Below are positions 25,617-34,149 of a stretch of 49,324 nucleotides of DNA, one piece after another. The notes beneath the pieces are model-generated. The model saw only the letters and a list, made by a program, of their open reading frames with translations. It was not told the origin of the DNA and ran no database searches. The position numbers and the translations under genes were made by a program. This DNA comes from Palleronia pontilimi (lineage in GTDB: Bacteria > Pseudomonadota > Alphaproteobacteria > Rhodobacterales > Rhodobacteraceae). The stretch covers positions 1-49,324 of the forward strand of contig NZ_JAEKPD010000024.1 in NCBI RefSeq assembly GCF_016412875.1. Reading direction: 5' to 3'. Position 1 is the stretch's first letter; each line of letters begins with the position of its first letter.

Positions 25617-27113
25617 ATGGCGTTTGAGGCCTTCCGCCAGCGCATCGGGTCGATCATCGGAGGCTTCGATGCCGCGCAGGCACATCGACGCCTGCGTGGT
25701 TTCCGGGCCAGCCGCGCCCATGTGAACACGCTGATCGCGGCCTCGGGCGACACCATCACTGCCCGGGCCCGCTGGCTGGTCCGTAACAACGGTTATGCGG
25801 CGAACGCGGTGGAAAGCTTCGCCAGTAATGTCGTTGGCGATGGCATCAAACCCTCGTCGACCATCGCGGATGCGGCCAAGAAGGAAAAACTCCAGGCGCT
25901 GTGGCTTGCCTGGACCGACGATGCCGACGCGGAAGGCCTGACCGATTTCTATGGTCTCCAACGCCGGGCAGCGCGCGAAGTGTATCTGTCGGGCGAGGTC
26001 TTCATCCGCATCCGGCCGCGCCGGGCGGAAGACGGCCTGACCGTGCCGCTGCAATTGCAGATGCTGCCTGCGGAAATGCTGCCCCTCGACATGAACCGCA
26101 CCCTGCCCGGTGCCGGGCTGATCCGGCAGGGGATCGAGTTTGACGGCATTGGCCGCCGCGTTGCCTATCACTTCCTACGTCGCCATCCCGGCGATCTGAC
26201 CGATCCGGGGCTGGCAGGCGAGACGGTACGCGTGCCCGCGGGGGACGTGATCCACGTCCTCGACCCGGTCGAGGCTGGGCAGTTGCGCGGCGTGTCCCGG
26301 TTTGCCGCTGCCATCGTGAAGCTGTTCACGCTGGACCTCTATGACGATGCGGAACTGGAGCGGAAGAAAATCGCGGCGATGTTCGCGATGTTCATCACCT
26401 CGCCCGCGCCCGAAACCCCGCTGGAACCGACCGAAGAGGATCTGGAGGTTGAGCCCGGCCAGGTGGTGAGGCTGGACCCGGGTGAAGATGTCTCGACGCC
26501 TGCCACCCCGGACTCTGGCGGCACCTACGAGCCGTTCCAGTACCGCACCCTGCTGCAGATCGCTGCGGCCTTGGGCATCCCATATGGTTATCTGACCGGC
26601 GATACCGCCAAGGGCAACTTCTCCAACACCCGCATCTCGCTGATTGAATTCCGCCGTCGCATCTCGGCTTGGCAGCATGGCGTGCTGGTGTTCCAGCTGT
26701 GCCGCGCGGTCTGGGTGCGCTGGATGGACACCGCTGTGCTGTCAGGCGCGCTGGATCTGCCCGGCTATGACAGCCAGCGGCGGCAGTGTCAGGCCTGCGC
26801 ATGGTTGCCGACCAAATGGGACTGGATCGATCCGATGAAGGACGCCTCGGCCGAGATCCTGCAGATCGAAGCGGGTCTGAAATCCCGCACCCAAGCCCTC
26901 TCAGAGCGTGGCTATGACGCCGAACAGGTTGATCGCGAGATCGCCGCTGAGCGCAAACGTGAGCTGGCGCTGGGCCTCGACTTCCGGCGTCCGGGATCGC
27001 CTGCGCAGGGGCCGGGCGAAGGTGGGGTGAAAGACACGGATCAAGACAGCGCGAAGAACGACGCGGCCGACGATAGCGGCGACGAGAAACCCGACCCCAA
27101 GGAGGGGACATGA
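25617..27113 (+). CDS. phage portal protein, lambda gpB family
   Basis: A 498-aa portal. The start (FRASRAHVNTLIAASGDTI), the ARARWLVRNNGYAANAVESF block, the EVFIRIRPRR strand and the GDTAKGNFSNTRISLIEFRR motif are all typical of the lambda portal family. It forms the ring at the head vertex through which DNA passes. The C-terminal tail (after about 450) is acidic and disordered. It overlaps the protease gene as ATGA. Confidence 0.93.
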   Translation: MAFEAFRQRIGSIIGGFDAAQAHRRLRGFRASRAHVNTLIAASGDTITARARWLVRNNGYAANAVESFASNVVGDGIKPSSTIADAAKKEKLQALWLAWTDDADAEGLTDFYGLQRRAAREVYLSGEVFIRIRPRRAEDGLTVPLQLQMLPAEMLPLDMNRTLPGAGLIRQGIEFDGIGRRVAYHFLRRHPGDLTDPGLAGETVRVPAGDVIHVLDPVEAGQLRGVSRFAAAIVKLFTLDLYDDAELERKKIAAMFAMFITSPAPETPLEPTEEDLEVEPGQVVRLDPGEDVSTPATPDSGGTYEPFQYRTLLQIAAALGIPYGYLTGDTAKGNFSNTRISLIEFRRRISAWQHGVLVFQLCRAVWVRWMDTAVLSGALDLPGYDSQRRQCQACAWLPTKWDWIDPMKDASAEILQIEAGLKSRTQALSERGYDAEQVDREIAAERKRELALGLDFRRPGSPAQGPGEGGVKDTDQDSAKNDAADDSGDEKPDPKEGT

Positions 27114-28471
27114 TGCACCACGCCCAGATCGCCCAGCGCGCCTTCAACACGCCACTGATGGTTGATCCCGCCAAGGCGCTGGCGTTCCTGTCCGGGCTGG
27201 GACCGCGGATCACCGGGCAGGAAATCACCTTTCAAGGTGTCGATCTGCCCTCTGGGGATGTCGAACACGCTGCCGTCACTGCCCGGCCCTCACTGTTCGG
27301 TGATGACCTCGCCCAGCGCCATCGGCGCAACGGCAACCAACCCTTTGCCATCATCGACGGCATTGCCGTGATCGAAATCGCCGGAACGCTGGTGCATCGC
27401 GGGGCGTGGATCGGGCAATCCTCGGGGCTGACGTCTTACGAGGGGATCGCCGCGCAATTGCAGGCGGCATCGGCCGACCCTGCCGTGAGCGGTATTGCCC
27501 TCGATATCGACAGCTTCGGTGGCGAGGTCGCCGGGGCCTTTGATCTGGCCGACCGCATCCGGGCCGCACGCGCGCAAAAGCCTGTCCATGCCTTCGTCGC
27601 CGAACATGCGCTGTCCGCTGGCTACGTTCTGGCCAGCCAGGCGGACTGGATCGTCCTGCCGCGCACCGGGGGCGTTGGCAGCATCGGGGTCGTGGCGCTG
27701 CACACCGACATGAGTGGGGCGCTGGATCAGAAAGGCATCGCCGTCACGCTGGTCCATGTCGGATCGCACAAGATCGACGCGAACCCGTATCAGCCTTTGC
27801 CCGAGGCCATACACAATCAGATGCAGCGTGAGCTGGAGGTGGTCCGTTTCCTCTTCGCCGAAACCGTCGCGGCCGGTCGCGGGGATCGGCTAACACAGGC
27901 GGCGGCGCTGGCCACGGAGGCAGCCGTCTTCCGCGGTGCCGATGCCATCGCGGCAGGTCTGGCTGACGAAATCGCCGATCCCGTCACCGCCTTCCACGCC
28001 TTCGCCGCCACGCCACGTGGCTCCAATCCCACCAGTAGAAAGGGTCCACAGATGACGACCACGCCCACCGACACTCCCAACCCGGCCGCAACTGCCATTC
28101 CCCCCGATGAAGCCGCCGCCCCGACCACTACCGAACCGCAGGTCGCTGCCGCCACGCCTGCAACGGACGCTCCGGCACCTGCCGCGCCGACACCAGAAGC
28201 AGCAGCCATGACCGCCGAGGCCATTCGTGCTGAGGCCGCCGAGGTGGCGCAGGTCTGTGCGCAAGCTGCCCGGCTCGGTGTGACCATCGATGCCGCCGAC
28301 GCAGTCACGCGTGGCATTAAACCCGAGGCTCTGCGCGCCCGCGTACTGGCCGACCTTGCTGCCCGCGGCGATGCTGCTGCCATCGTCGCCACCGCTCCAG
28401 CGGCGGCGGCCGCAAAAGACAGCCCGATCATCGCGGCGGCGAAGAAAACCGCGACTGACCTCAAGCGCTGA
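27110..28471 (+). CDS. S49-family prohead protease with scaffold tail
   Basis: A 453-aa fusion like lambda gpC. The N-terminal 300 residues are a signal-peptide-peptidase (S49) fold: IDGIAVIEIAGTLVHRG, DIDSFGGEVAGAF, then EHALSAGYVLAS with the nucleophile Ser near 168, and SHKIDANPYQP with the general-base Lys near 220. The last 140 residues are Ala/Pro-rich then helical, as in scaffolding proteins. It matures the prohead by cleaving scaffold and itself. Confidence 0.9.
   Translation: MMHHAQIAQRAFNTPLMVDPAKALAFLSGLGPRITGQEITFQGVDLPSGDVEHAAVTARPSLFGDDLAQRHRRNGNQPFAIIDGIAVIEIAGTLVHRGAWIGQSSGLTSYEGIAAQLQAASADPAVSGIALDIDSFGGEVAGAFDLADRIRAARAQKPVHAFVAEHALSAGYVLASQADWIVLPRTGGVGSIGVVALHTDMSGALDQKGIAVTLVHVGSHKIDANPYQPLPEAIHNQMQRELEVVRFLFAETVAAGRGDRLTQAAALATEAAVFRGADAIAAGLADEIADPVTAFHAFAATPRGSNPTSRKGPQMTTTPTDTPNPAATAIPPDEAAAPTTTEPQVAAATPATDAPAPAAPTPEAAAMTAEAIRAEAAEVAQVCAQAARLGVTIDAADAVTRGIKPEALRARVLADLAARGDAAAIVATAPAAAAAKDSPIIAAAKKTATDLKR
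28052..28471 (+). CDS. internal-start scaffolding protein (Nu3-like)
   Basis: An in-frame ATG at 28052, preceded by GAAAGG at about nine bases, would give a separate 139-aa product identical to the C-terminus of the protease. It starts MTTTPTDTPNPAAT, has an Ala/Pro/Thr linker, then a helical end (AEAAEVAQVCAQAARLGV). In lambda, Nu3 scaffold is made in the same way inside gene C. The ribosome-binding site is seen; the separate product is inferred. Confidence 0.55.
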   Translation: MTTTPTDTPNPAATAIPPDEAAAPTTTEPQVAAATPATDAPAPAAPTPEAAAMTAEAIRAEAAEVAQVCAQAARLGVTIDAADAVTRGIKPEALRARVLADLAARGDAAAIVATAPAAAAAKDSPIIAAAKKTATDLKR

Positions 28472-28509
28472 ACCAGCGCCCCAATCCCCAACATCATGGA
28501 GACTGACCA

Positions 28510-28890
28510 ATGCCCGTCCTGACGGAACAGCCCATCATGGGCGATGTCCTCAAATATGAGGTCAACCCGAACTACACCCGTGAAGTGATCACGCTGCTGC
28601 AAGGCATGCCTTATCCGGTCGGCTCGGTGCTCGGCCAAATCACCGCCAGCGGCAAGTACAAGCTGGCGACCGCTACTGGCTCGGATGGTGCGCAGACCGC
28701 CAGCGCCGTTCTGCTCTACGCAGTTGATGCCACGCTGGCGGACGCTACTGGCATTGTCGTGGTCCGTGGCCCCTCGATCGTCTCGCGCGCAGGCCTCGCC
28801 TATGACGCCACCGTCGATGACGGCACCAAGATCACCGCCAAGATCGCCCAACTTGCTGCCGTCGGGATCATCGCCCGCGACGGCGTCTGA
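28510..28890 (+). CDS. head decoration protein (gpD-like)
   Basis: A 126-aa protein of the lambda gpD type: LLQGMPYPVGSVLGQITASG, then AVLLYAVDATLADATGIVVVRGP and the AGLAYDATVDD segment. It trimerises on the expanded capsid and stabilises it. Position between scaffold and major capsid agrees with lambda order. Confidence 0.9.
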   Translation: MPVLTEQPIMGDVLKYEVNPNYTREVITLLQGMPYPVGSVLGQITASGKYKLATATGSDGAQTASAVLLYAVDATLADATGIVVVRGPSIVSRAGLAYDATVDDGTKITAKIAQLAAVGIIARDGV

Positions 28891-28923
28891 CGCCCTTTCC
28901 CCCTTCATCCCCCGGAGCACCCT

Positions 28924-29946
28924 ATGACCCTTGTCCGCAATCCCTTTGACGCTGGCGGCTATTCGCTGGCCGAGATGACGCAGGCCATCAACATCCTGCC
29001 CAACCTCTACACCCGCCTCGGCCAGATCGGCCTCTTCCGCTTCGAGGGCGTCAGCCAGCGGTCGGTGATCATCGAGCAATACGAGGGCGTGCTGAACCTG
29101 CTGCCCTCCGTGCCACTGGGCGGCCCCGCCACCGTCGGCACCCGTGAGGGGCGGTCGATGCGGTCCTTCGCCCTGCCATGGATCCCGCATGATGACGTCA
29201 TCTTGCCGGGCGACATTCAGGGCCAGCCCGCGCTGGGCGTCTTCGATGGGGCCGACCCGCTGGTCGAGGTGATGAACCGCAAGCTGCAGCTGATGCGCCG
29301 CAAGCACGCCCAGACCCGCGAATACATGGAGATGAACGCGCTCCGCGGTATCGTGAAGGACGGCGCGGGGACCACCCTTTACAACTACTTCACCGAGTTT
29401 GGCCTCGCGCAAATCTCGGTCGACTTCGTCCTCGGCACCGCTGGCACCAACGTGCAGGGCAAGGTGCGCGAGGTCTTGCGCGCCATTGAGGACAATCTGC
29501 TGGGCGAAAGCATGTCGGACGTGCATGCCCTCGTAAGCCGGGAATTCTTCGACAAGCTGATCGCACATCCCAAAACCGAGGAAGCCTACAAGTTCTACGC
29601 CGCAACCGGCGCGCAGCCCTCGCGCCAGGATGTCCGCCGCAACTTCCCCTTCGCGGGCGTCGTGTTTGAGGAATATTCTGGCACAGTCACGCTTTCCACC
29701 AAGGCGACCGAACGGCTGGTCCCCGCCAGCGAAGGCATCGCCTTCCCGATGGGCACCATGGACACGTTCACCACCTATGGCGGCCCAGCGAACCTCTTGG
29801 AGGCGGCGAACACCCTCGGCCTGCCGCTCTACGCCCGCCAGCATCTCGACGAGAAAGGCCGCTGGATCGACCTGATGACCGAGGCTTCGATCTTGCCGGT
29901 CAACAAGCGGCCCCGCATCGCGATCCGCCTGCACACGTCGAACTGA
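28924..29946 (+). CDS. major capsid protein, gpE family
   Basis: A 340-aa capsid protein of the lambda E family: the N-terminal FDAGGYSLAEMTQAINIL, PWIPHDDVILPGDIQG, and the C-terminal DEKGRWIDLMTEASILPV and KRPRIAIRL are characteristic. It builds the icosahedral shell. Normal family length. Confidence 0.93.
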   Translation: MTLVRNPFDAGGYSLAEMTQAINILPNLYTRLGQIGLFRFEGVSQRSVIIEQYEGVLNLLPSVPLGGPATVGTREGRSMRSFALPWIPHDDVILPGDIQGQPALGVFDGADPLVEVMNRKLQLMRRKHAQTREYMEMNALRGIVKDGAGTTLYNYFTEFGLAQISVDFVLGTAGTNVQGKVREVLRAIEDNLLGESMSDVHALVSREFFDKLIAHPKTEEAYKFYAATGAQPSRQDVRRNFPFAGVVFEEYSGTVTLSTKATERLVPASEGIAFPMGTMDTFTTYGGPANLLEAANTLGLPLYARQHLDEKGRWIDLMTEASILPVNKRPRIAIRLHTSN

Positions 29947-29958
29947 CGGGCACTCCCC

Positions 29959-30273
29959 ATGACCGTCTTCGCCGCTGCCATGGATCGCATCTATGCCAAC
30001 TCGTCTATGGCGGTGGCCGCGCTCTGGATTTCCGCCACCACCTCGGAGGAACGCCCGATCCGGGTGATCCGCCGCGCCCCGGATCGCATCACCGAATTCG
30101 GCGCTGGGCGCTTGGTCAGCGACACCATGATGGTGGACGTGCGCGTGTACGATCTGCCAGACCCTCGCCCCGGCGATCTGATCGTGATCGGCGCGGACAG
30201 CTTCACCGTTCAGGGGGAACCGATCCGTGACCGCGAACGCCTGATCTGGTCGCTGGACCTGCGGCCATCATGA
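29959..30273 (+). CDS. head-tail joining protein (FII-like)
   Basis: A 104-aa beta-rich protein: RVIRRAPDRITEFGAGRLVS, then DLPDPRPGDLIVIGADSF and a VQGEPIRDRERL hairpin. It sits after the capsid gene in the position of lambda FII, which caps the connector for tail attachment. Its stop overlaps the ATG of a truncated copy of the next tail gene. Confidence 0.75.
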   Translation: MTVFAAAMDRIYANSSMAVAALWISATTSEERPIRVIRRAPDRITEFGAGRLVSDTMMVDVRVYDLPDPRPGDLIVIGADSFTVQGEPIRDRERLIWSLDLRPS

Positions 30274-30335
30274 AATTGAGGCCCGATATAGATCCTGATC
30301 TCGTCACGTCGATGGCCGCCAAGGTGCCAGCGTGA
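30270..30335 (+). pseudogene. truncated duplicate of DUF6441 tail gene start
   Basis: A 21-codon frame beginning MKLRPDIDPDLVTSMAAK and then stopping at TGA. The complete gene at 30697 begins MKLKLDIDPDLVAMMAAE, so this is its separated 5' end. It still overlaps the upstream stop as ATGA, the original operon junction. The two copies differ at many silent and some coding positions, so they are related but not a recent duplication. It marks the left border of the moron insertion. Confidence 0.8.
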
Positions 30336-30339
30336 TCAG

Positions 30340-30627
30340 CTATTTGAACCGCTTCATCGCACTTTGGAATGACTCCGAGAGGCTGTCCCATGCCTGCTCG
30401 AAGCCTTTGCGCATATCGCCCCAGGCGGCGTCGGACGCCTGCTGCGCCTCCTTCATCTTCGCCTCGGCCTCGTCGCGCTGCTTGCGCATTTCCGCAAGCT
30501 GCTTCTCGTATTTGATCTTCGCATCGGCCTCCGCTTCCCTGGCGTTTGCCTGCATCTTGTCGATCTCTGCGTTCCACTTGTCGATATTCGCCTTGGCCTT
30601 CTCCACATACGCGTCACGATCAATCAT
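30340..30627 (-). CDS. coiled-coil moron protein
   Basis: A 95-aa, almost fully helical protein rich in Lys, Glu and Ala with heptad-like spacing (KWNAEIDKMQANAREAEADA and onward). It is encoded against the late operon between head-joining and tail genes. It has a strong GGGGAGG ribosome-binding site and its own promoter candidate, both signs of a lysogen-expressed moron. No signal peptide or membrane segment. Function unknown; a structural or sequestering role is only a guess. Confidence 0.75.
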   Translation of the reverse strand: MIDRDAYVEKAKANIDKWNAEIDKMQANAREAEADAKIKYEKQLAEMRKQRDEAEAKMKEAQQASDAAWGDMRKGFEQAWDSLSESFQSAMKRFK

Positions 30628-30665
30628 CGTCTTCCTCCCCGGTACTGAAGTTGAAATGAACCCGC

Positions 30666-30693
30666 ATCATAGCCGGAAAATGAGGTCTGTGGA
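30666..30693 (-). promoter_or_regulatory. candidate promoter of coiled-coil moron
   Basis: On the minus strand TATGAT (30666-30671) forms a good -10, with TCCACA (30688-30693) as a partial -35 at 16 bases. It lies about 40 bases upstream of the moron start and is divergent from the tail gene at 30697. Confidence 0.4.
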
Positions 30694-30696
30694 AAT

Positions 30697-31332
30697 TTGA
30701 AGCTGAAACTCGACATTGATCCCGACCTCGTTGCCATGATGGCTGCCGAGATCAGTGCAGGGGAAAAGGCTGTCAGTGCTGCAATTTGCGAGGCCGGAAC
30801 CGGGCTGAAATCCGACTGGCGGGCACAGATCACTGGCGCAGGACTCGGGCGGCGGCTGGCGAATTCGATCCGGCTCGCCACCTACCCTAAGGCCGGGGAC
30901 AGCCTGAACGCCGCGGCTCTGGTCTGGTCGAAGGCACCGGAGATCATTGGCTCGCACGACACAGGCCCACTGATCCGCTCAAAGGATGGATTCTGGCTTG
31001 CAATTCCGCTGCCCGCCGCAGGTAAGTCTACCCGCGGTGGCCGGATCACCCCCGGTGAATGGGAACGGCGGCGCGGTTTGCGTCTGCGGTTTGTCTATCG
31101 CCGGACGGGCCCGAGCCTGCTGGTGGCGGAGGGACGGCTGAATACCAATGGTCAGGCAGTAGTGTCGCGCTCGAAGACCGGGCGCGGCAAGGTCACCGCG
31201 CCGATCTTCCTGTTGGTCCGGCAGGTGAAGTTGCCAAAGCGGCTGGACCTGGCGCGGGATGCAGACCGGGCGTTGGGCAGCGTCCCGGGGCTGATCGTTG
31301 CGAACTGGCTGGAGCAAAGACGATTTTTATAG
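30697..31332 (+). CDS. DUF6441-type tail protein (gpZ position)
   Basis: A 211-aa protein starting at TTG. The N-terminus is an Ala-rich helix, followed by TGLKSDWRAQITGAGLGRRL and SKAPEIIGSHDTGPLIRSKD, features of the DUF6441 family. Lambda places gpZ, which joins head and tail, at this point. The weak TTG start without a clear ribosome-binding site is probably a result of the moron insertion that split the original start from the gene. Confidence 0.78.
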   Translation: MKLKLDIDPDLVAMMAAEISAGEKAVSAAICEAGTGLKSDWRAQITGAGLGRRLANSIRLATYPKAGDSLNAAALVWSKAPEIIGSHDTGPLIRSKDGFWLAIPLPAAGKSTRGGRITPGEWERRRGLRLRFVYRRTGPSLLVAEGRLNTNGQAVVSRSKTGRGKVTAPIFLLVRQVKLPKRLDLARDADRALGSVPGLIVANWLEQRRFL

Positions 31333-31454
31333 AGGTCCAAAGCAGCATTACCCATCGATCATCAATCTGCTAATCTTTCAGTTGAATTAGTACTGGAACT
31401 TGGATGGCGGAGTATGGCTAACGAACTGTTCTCGATCGCTTGGGGCGCGCGCAC
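31333..31454. other. junction before membrane moron, with possible leader peptide
   Basis: A 122-base AT-rich junction after the DUF6441 stop. A 14-codon frame (31414-31458, MANELFSIAWGART) has GGCGGAG just upstream and overlaps the next ATG as ATGA, so it could be a translational leader for the membrane protein. Confidence 0.35.
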
Positions 31455-32672
31455 ATGAGCCGCCGGGACGCACTAGTTTCGGGCGCCGTTCTGGCAGTCG
31501 CCGCATGGACCGCAGCCCTTGGAGAGTTCTTTTACAGTTCAGGTCGTGCGGAGATGATCGAACTTGCTACCGCGGGCGTGTTGCTCGACGCTCAACGATC
31601 AGACGCTAAACTTCTCATAGATAACTTTTGGGACGGATCGAGCGAAAACACGTTTCGACTAGCGGACGCGAGAATGGCAACGAGCTACTGCGCTTATCCG
31701 TTCGACCGCGAAGTTGGGGCTCTTGCCGCGTCGCTCATAGGCAGCAGCAATGAAATGCTCGTCGAGATTGCAACTGGTCCGGGATCATCTGTGGATATTC
31801 TCGCCCAGGCAGCTGAACATCCCTCTGGACATGACGACGGCTCGAGCGGCGAATCCTGCCGCGATTGGATCAGAGGAAGCTCGCCACCATGGGCTTCTAC
31901 CATACCTGTTGGGCATCAATGTTTCGCCGGAAACTCTTTTCGTGGTCACAATCACTCCGAAAGTGGTGAGTTTGATTTTGCTAATTCGACCCAATCGGAA
32001 ACTTGGGGAGAGCACGAGTATTGCTGGCTTGCAATGAGAGCGGACCTATACTTTGAAGCCTCAGAAGACCAAGTCACGTCGCTGATTAACTTTGTTGGCC
32101 AAGACATATTTGGACTTCAAGACCAAGGCGATCCGCTACCGCTCGATCAGTCCTTGGTTTTTGCAACCGGAGTAGCCTCACTATACGATCAAGCTGGAAT
32201 GTCTCGATATCCCGGGTCGGATCACGAGCGCTGGGAAGCATTCTCTGAGAGTTCGGATGGATCGCTTGTTCGACTAGGTAATTCTAGTGAGATTGCAGCG
32301 AAGCTGTGGCGTATGGCCCGGCCTTTCGAACTTCAAGGCTTGTCTCCGCGGGAATTGCTTGCGCAACTTCAGGCAACTCCGGAACGCCAGTATGATGTAC
32401 CGATCATTGGCGCTACGCTACGGGCGTCATATGCACTGGCCGCGATCTTACTTCTTGCTGTATTTCCGCTGACTTTCCTCTCAAACTTCGATCGAGGTGA
32501 GGTTCGCGATTGGTTTTCGGTCGGGTTCCCCGCTTCGGTTCTTCTTGCCGGCGCAATGCACCTAACGGTGGCGGGGGCGAGCTGGTCGGGAACCGTCGTT
32601 GGAATTGCGCTCACCTTTGGCACTGTTCTCTGCGCAATTCGACTGCGCGGCTTGCTGCGGCAAGCCAGCTAG
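31455..32672 (+). CDS. membrane protein moron of unknown function
   Basis: A 405-aa protein with an N-terminal hydrophobic segment (ALVSGAVLAVAAWTAALGEF) and two to three C-terminal membrane segments (YALAAILLLAVFPLTFL, then VLLAGAMHLTVAGASW and VVGIALTFGTVLCAI). About 290 residues between them contain several cysteines (for example SYCAYPF, SCRDWI, HQCFAG, YCWLAM), which suggests a disulphide-linked periplasmic domain. It splits the tail-joining genes and is AT-richer than its neighbours. Superinfection exclusion or another lysogen trait is plausible; no family recognised. Confidence 0.7.
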   Translation: MSRRDALVSGAVLAVAAWTAALGEFFYSSGRAEMIELATAGVLLDAQRSDAKLLIDNFWDGSSENTFRLADARMATSYCAYPFDREVGALAASLIGSSNEMLVEIATGPGSSVDILAQAAEHPSGHDDGSSGESCRDWIRGSSPPWASTIPVGHQCFAGNSFRGHNHSESGEFDFANSTQSETWGEHEYCWLAMRADLYFEASEDQVTSLINFVGQDIFGLQDQGDPLPLDQSLVFATGVASLYDQAGMSRYPGSDHERWEAFSESSDGSLVRLGNSSEIAAKLWRMARPFELQGLSPRELLAQLQATPERQYDVPIIGATLRASYALAAILLLAVFPLTFLSNFDRGEVRDWFSVGFPASVLLAGAMHLTVAGASWSGTVVGIALTFGTVLCAIRLRGLLRQAS

Positions 32673-32760
32673 AAGCAGTTACCACAAGTAACATTTGACC
32701 TCGAAACGAGGCCAACTTGCGTCTGCTTACATGAAGCTTTGACCAGAACTGACAATCGAG

Positions 32761-33183
32761 ATGCCCACCCTTCACGAAACCATCCTCGCCGCGCTGCATG
32801 GGCGGCTGCAGCCGCTTGCCGCCCTTGTTCTGCGCGATGAAGTTCTACCCGAGCGTATCCCGGCGGCGGGGCTGATCATCCTGCGCGACGGCCAGCCGGG
32901 CGAGCCTGAAGTCACGCTGTCGCCCTTGCGCTATCACTACCAGCATAGGGCGGAGCTGGAGGTTGTCGTCCAGGCCGGGACCGGCCGGGCCAGCGCCTTC
33001 GATGACCTGATCGCCGCCGTTGGCACAGCGCTGGAGACAGACCGCACACTGGACGGGAACTGCGACTGGATTGAACCCGAAGCCCCGGCTTCGGTTGATC
33101 TGCCCATCGAGGGCGCGGCGGCGCTGAAGGCCGCGGTGATCACCGTTGCGCTGCACTACACCACAACCGGCCCTCTGGCCTGA
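32761..33183 (+). CDS. tail terminator-like protein (gpU position)
   Basis: A 140-aa protein: HETILAALHGRLQPLAALVL at the N-terminus, a middle YHYQHRAELEVVVQAG strand pair, then AFDDLIAAVGTALETD and a final AALKAAVITVALHYTT strand. This matches tail terminators of siphoviruses in length and layout and lies between the Z-like and tail-tube genes as does lambda U. It should cap the growing tail tube. Confidence 0.75.
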   Translation: MPTLHETILAALHGRLQPLAALVLRDEVLPERIPAAGLIILRDGQPGEPEVTLSPLRYHYQHRAELEVVVQAGTGRASAFDDLIAAVGTALETDRTLDGNCDWIEPEAPASVDLPIEGAAALKAAVITVALHYTTTGPLA

Positions 33184-33207
33184 AACCCCGACAACCAGGA
33201 GAAAGAC

Positions 33208-34149
33208 ATGGCACGTGCGCAAGGCGCGCGGGCGCAGATGGCGCTCGGATTCGAGACAGTTTACGGCACCCCGCCAGTCAGTGGGTTCACCAAAATGCCC
33301 TTCGCCAGCACGTCGCTGGGATCGGAACAGCCGCTGCTGAACAGCGAACTCTTGGGCTATGGCCGCGATCCTTTGGCCCCGATCAAGGACTCGGTGACGG
33401 CGGACGGCGATGTCGTCGTGCCGATCGATGCCAAGGCCTTCGGGTTCTGGCTGAAGGCGGCCTTCGGCGATCCCTCGACCACGGGTGCTGCGGCACCCTA
33501 TTCCCATAAGTTCCAGTCCGGATCCTGGACGCTGCCATCAATGTCGATCGAAACCGGCATGCCCGAGGTGCCGCGCTTTGCGATGTATTCCGGCTGCGTG
33601 CTGGATCAGCTGTCCTGGCAGGTGCAACGCTCAGGCCTGCTTACCGCCACCGCCCGGCTGGTGGCGCAGGGCGAGACCATTGCCACATTGAGCGGCGCGG
33701 GCACGCCTGCTGATCTGGCCCTGCAGCGCTTCGGCCATTTCAACGGCGCTATCAGCCGGAATGGCTCTGCGCTGGGCAATGTGGTGTCAGCGGAAATCAC
33801 CTATGCCAACAATCTTGACCGGATCGAAACCATTCGCAGCGACGGCAAGATCGACGGGGCAGACCCGTCCATCGCAGCCCTCACAGGGCGGATCGAGGTC
33901 CGCTTCGCCGACAGCACGCTTGTGACCCAGGCGATCAACGGCGATCCCTGCGAGATCAGCTTCGCCTATGTCCTGCCATCGGGCGAGAGCTTCACCTTCA
34001 CCGTGCACGCCGTCTACCTGCCACGCCCCCGGATCGAGATTTCCGGGCCGCAGGGCGTGCAGGCGACATTCGACTGGCAGGCCGCGAAAGCCGCCAGCCC
34101 CGCCCGCATGTGCACCGCAACCCTGATCAACGATATCGAGGGCTACTGA
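33208..34149 (+). CDS. phage tail tube protein (gpV-like)
   Basis: A 313-aa tail tube protein: the start MARAQGARAQMALGFETVYG and the middle TADGDVVVPIDAKAFGFWLK are typical of the family. It polymerises round the tape measure to form the tail tube. It has a good AGGAGAAAG ribosome-binding site. Its TGA shares one base with the chaperone ATG. Confidence 0.88.
   Translation: MARAQGARAQMALGFETVYGTPPVSGFTKMPFASTSLGSEQPLLNSELLGYGRDPLAPIKDSVTADGDVVVPIDAKAFGFWLKAAFGDPSTTGAAAPYSHKFQSGSWTLPSMSIETGMPEVPRFAMYSGCVLDQLSWQVQRSGLLTATARLVAQGETIATLSGAGTPADLALQRFGHFNGAISRNGSALGNVVSAEITYANNLDRIETIRSDGKIDGADPSIAALTGRIEVRFADSTLVTQAINGDPCEISFAYVLPSGESFTFTVHAVYLPRPRIEISGPQGVQATFDWQAAKAASPARMCTATLINDIEGY

Noticed and set aside
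27817-29934. A 705-aa open frame on the minus strand
   Set aside because: It lies opposite the protease, decoration and capsid genes, is composed of Ala/Gly/Arg-rich stretches without domains, and is explained by the high GC content of the opposite strand.
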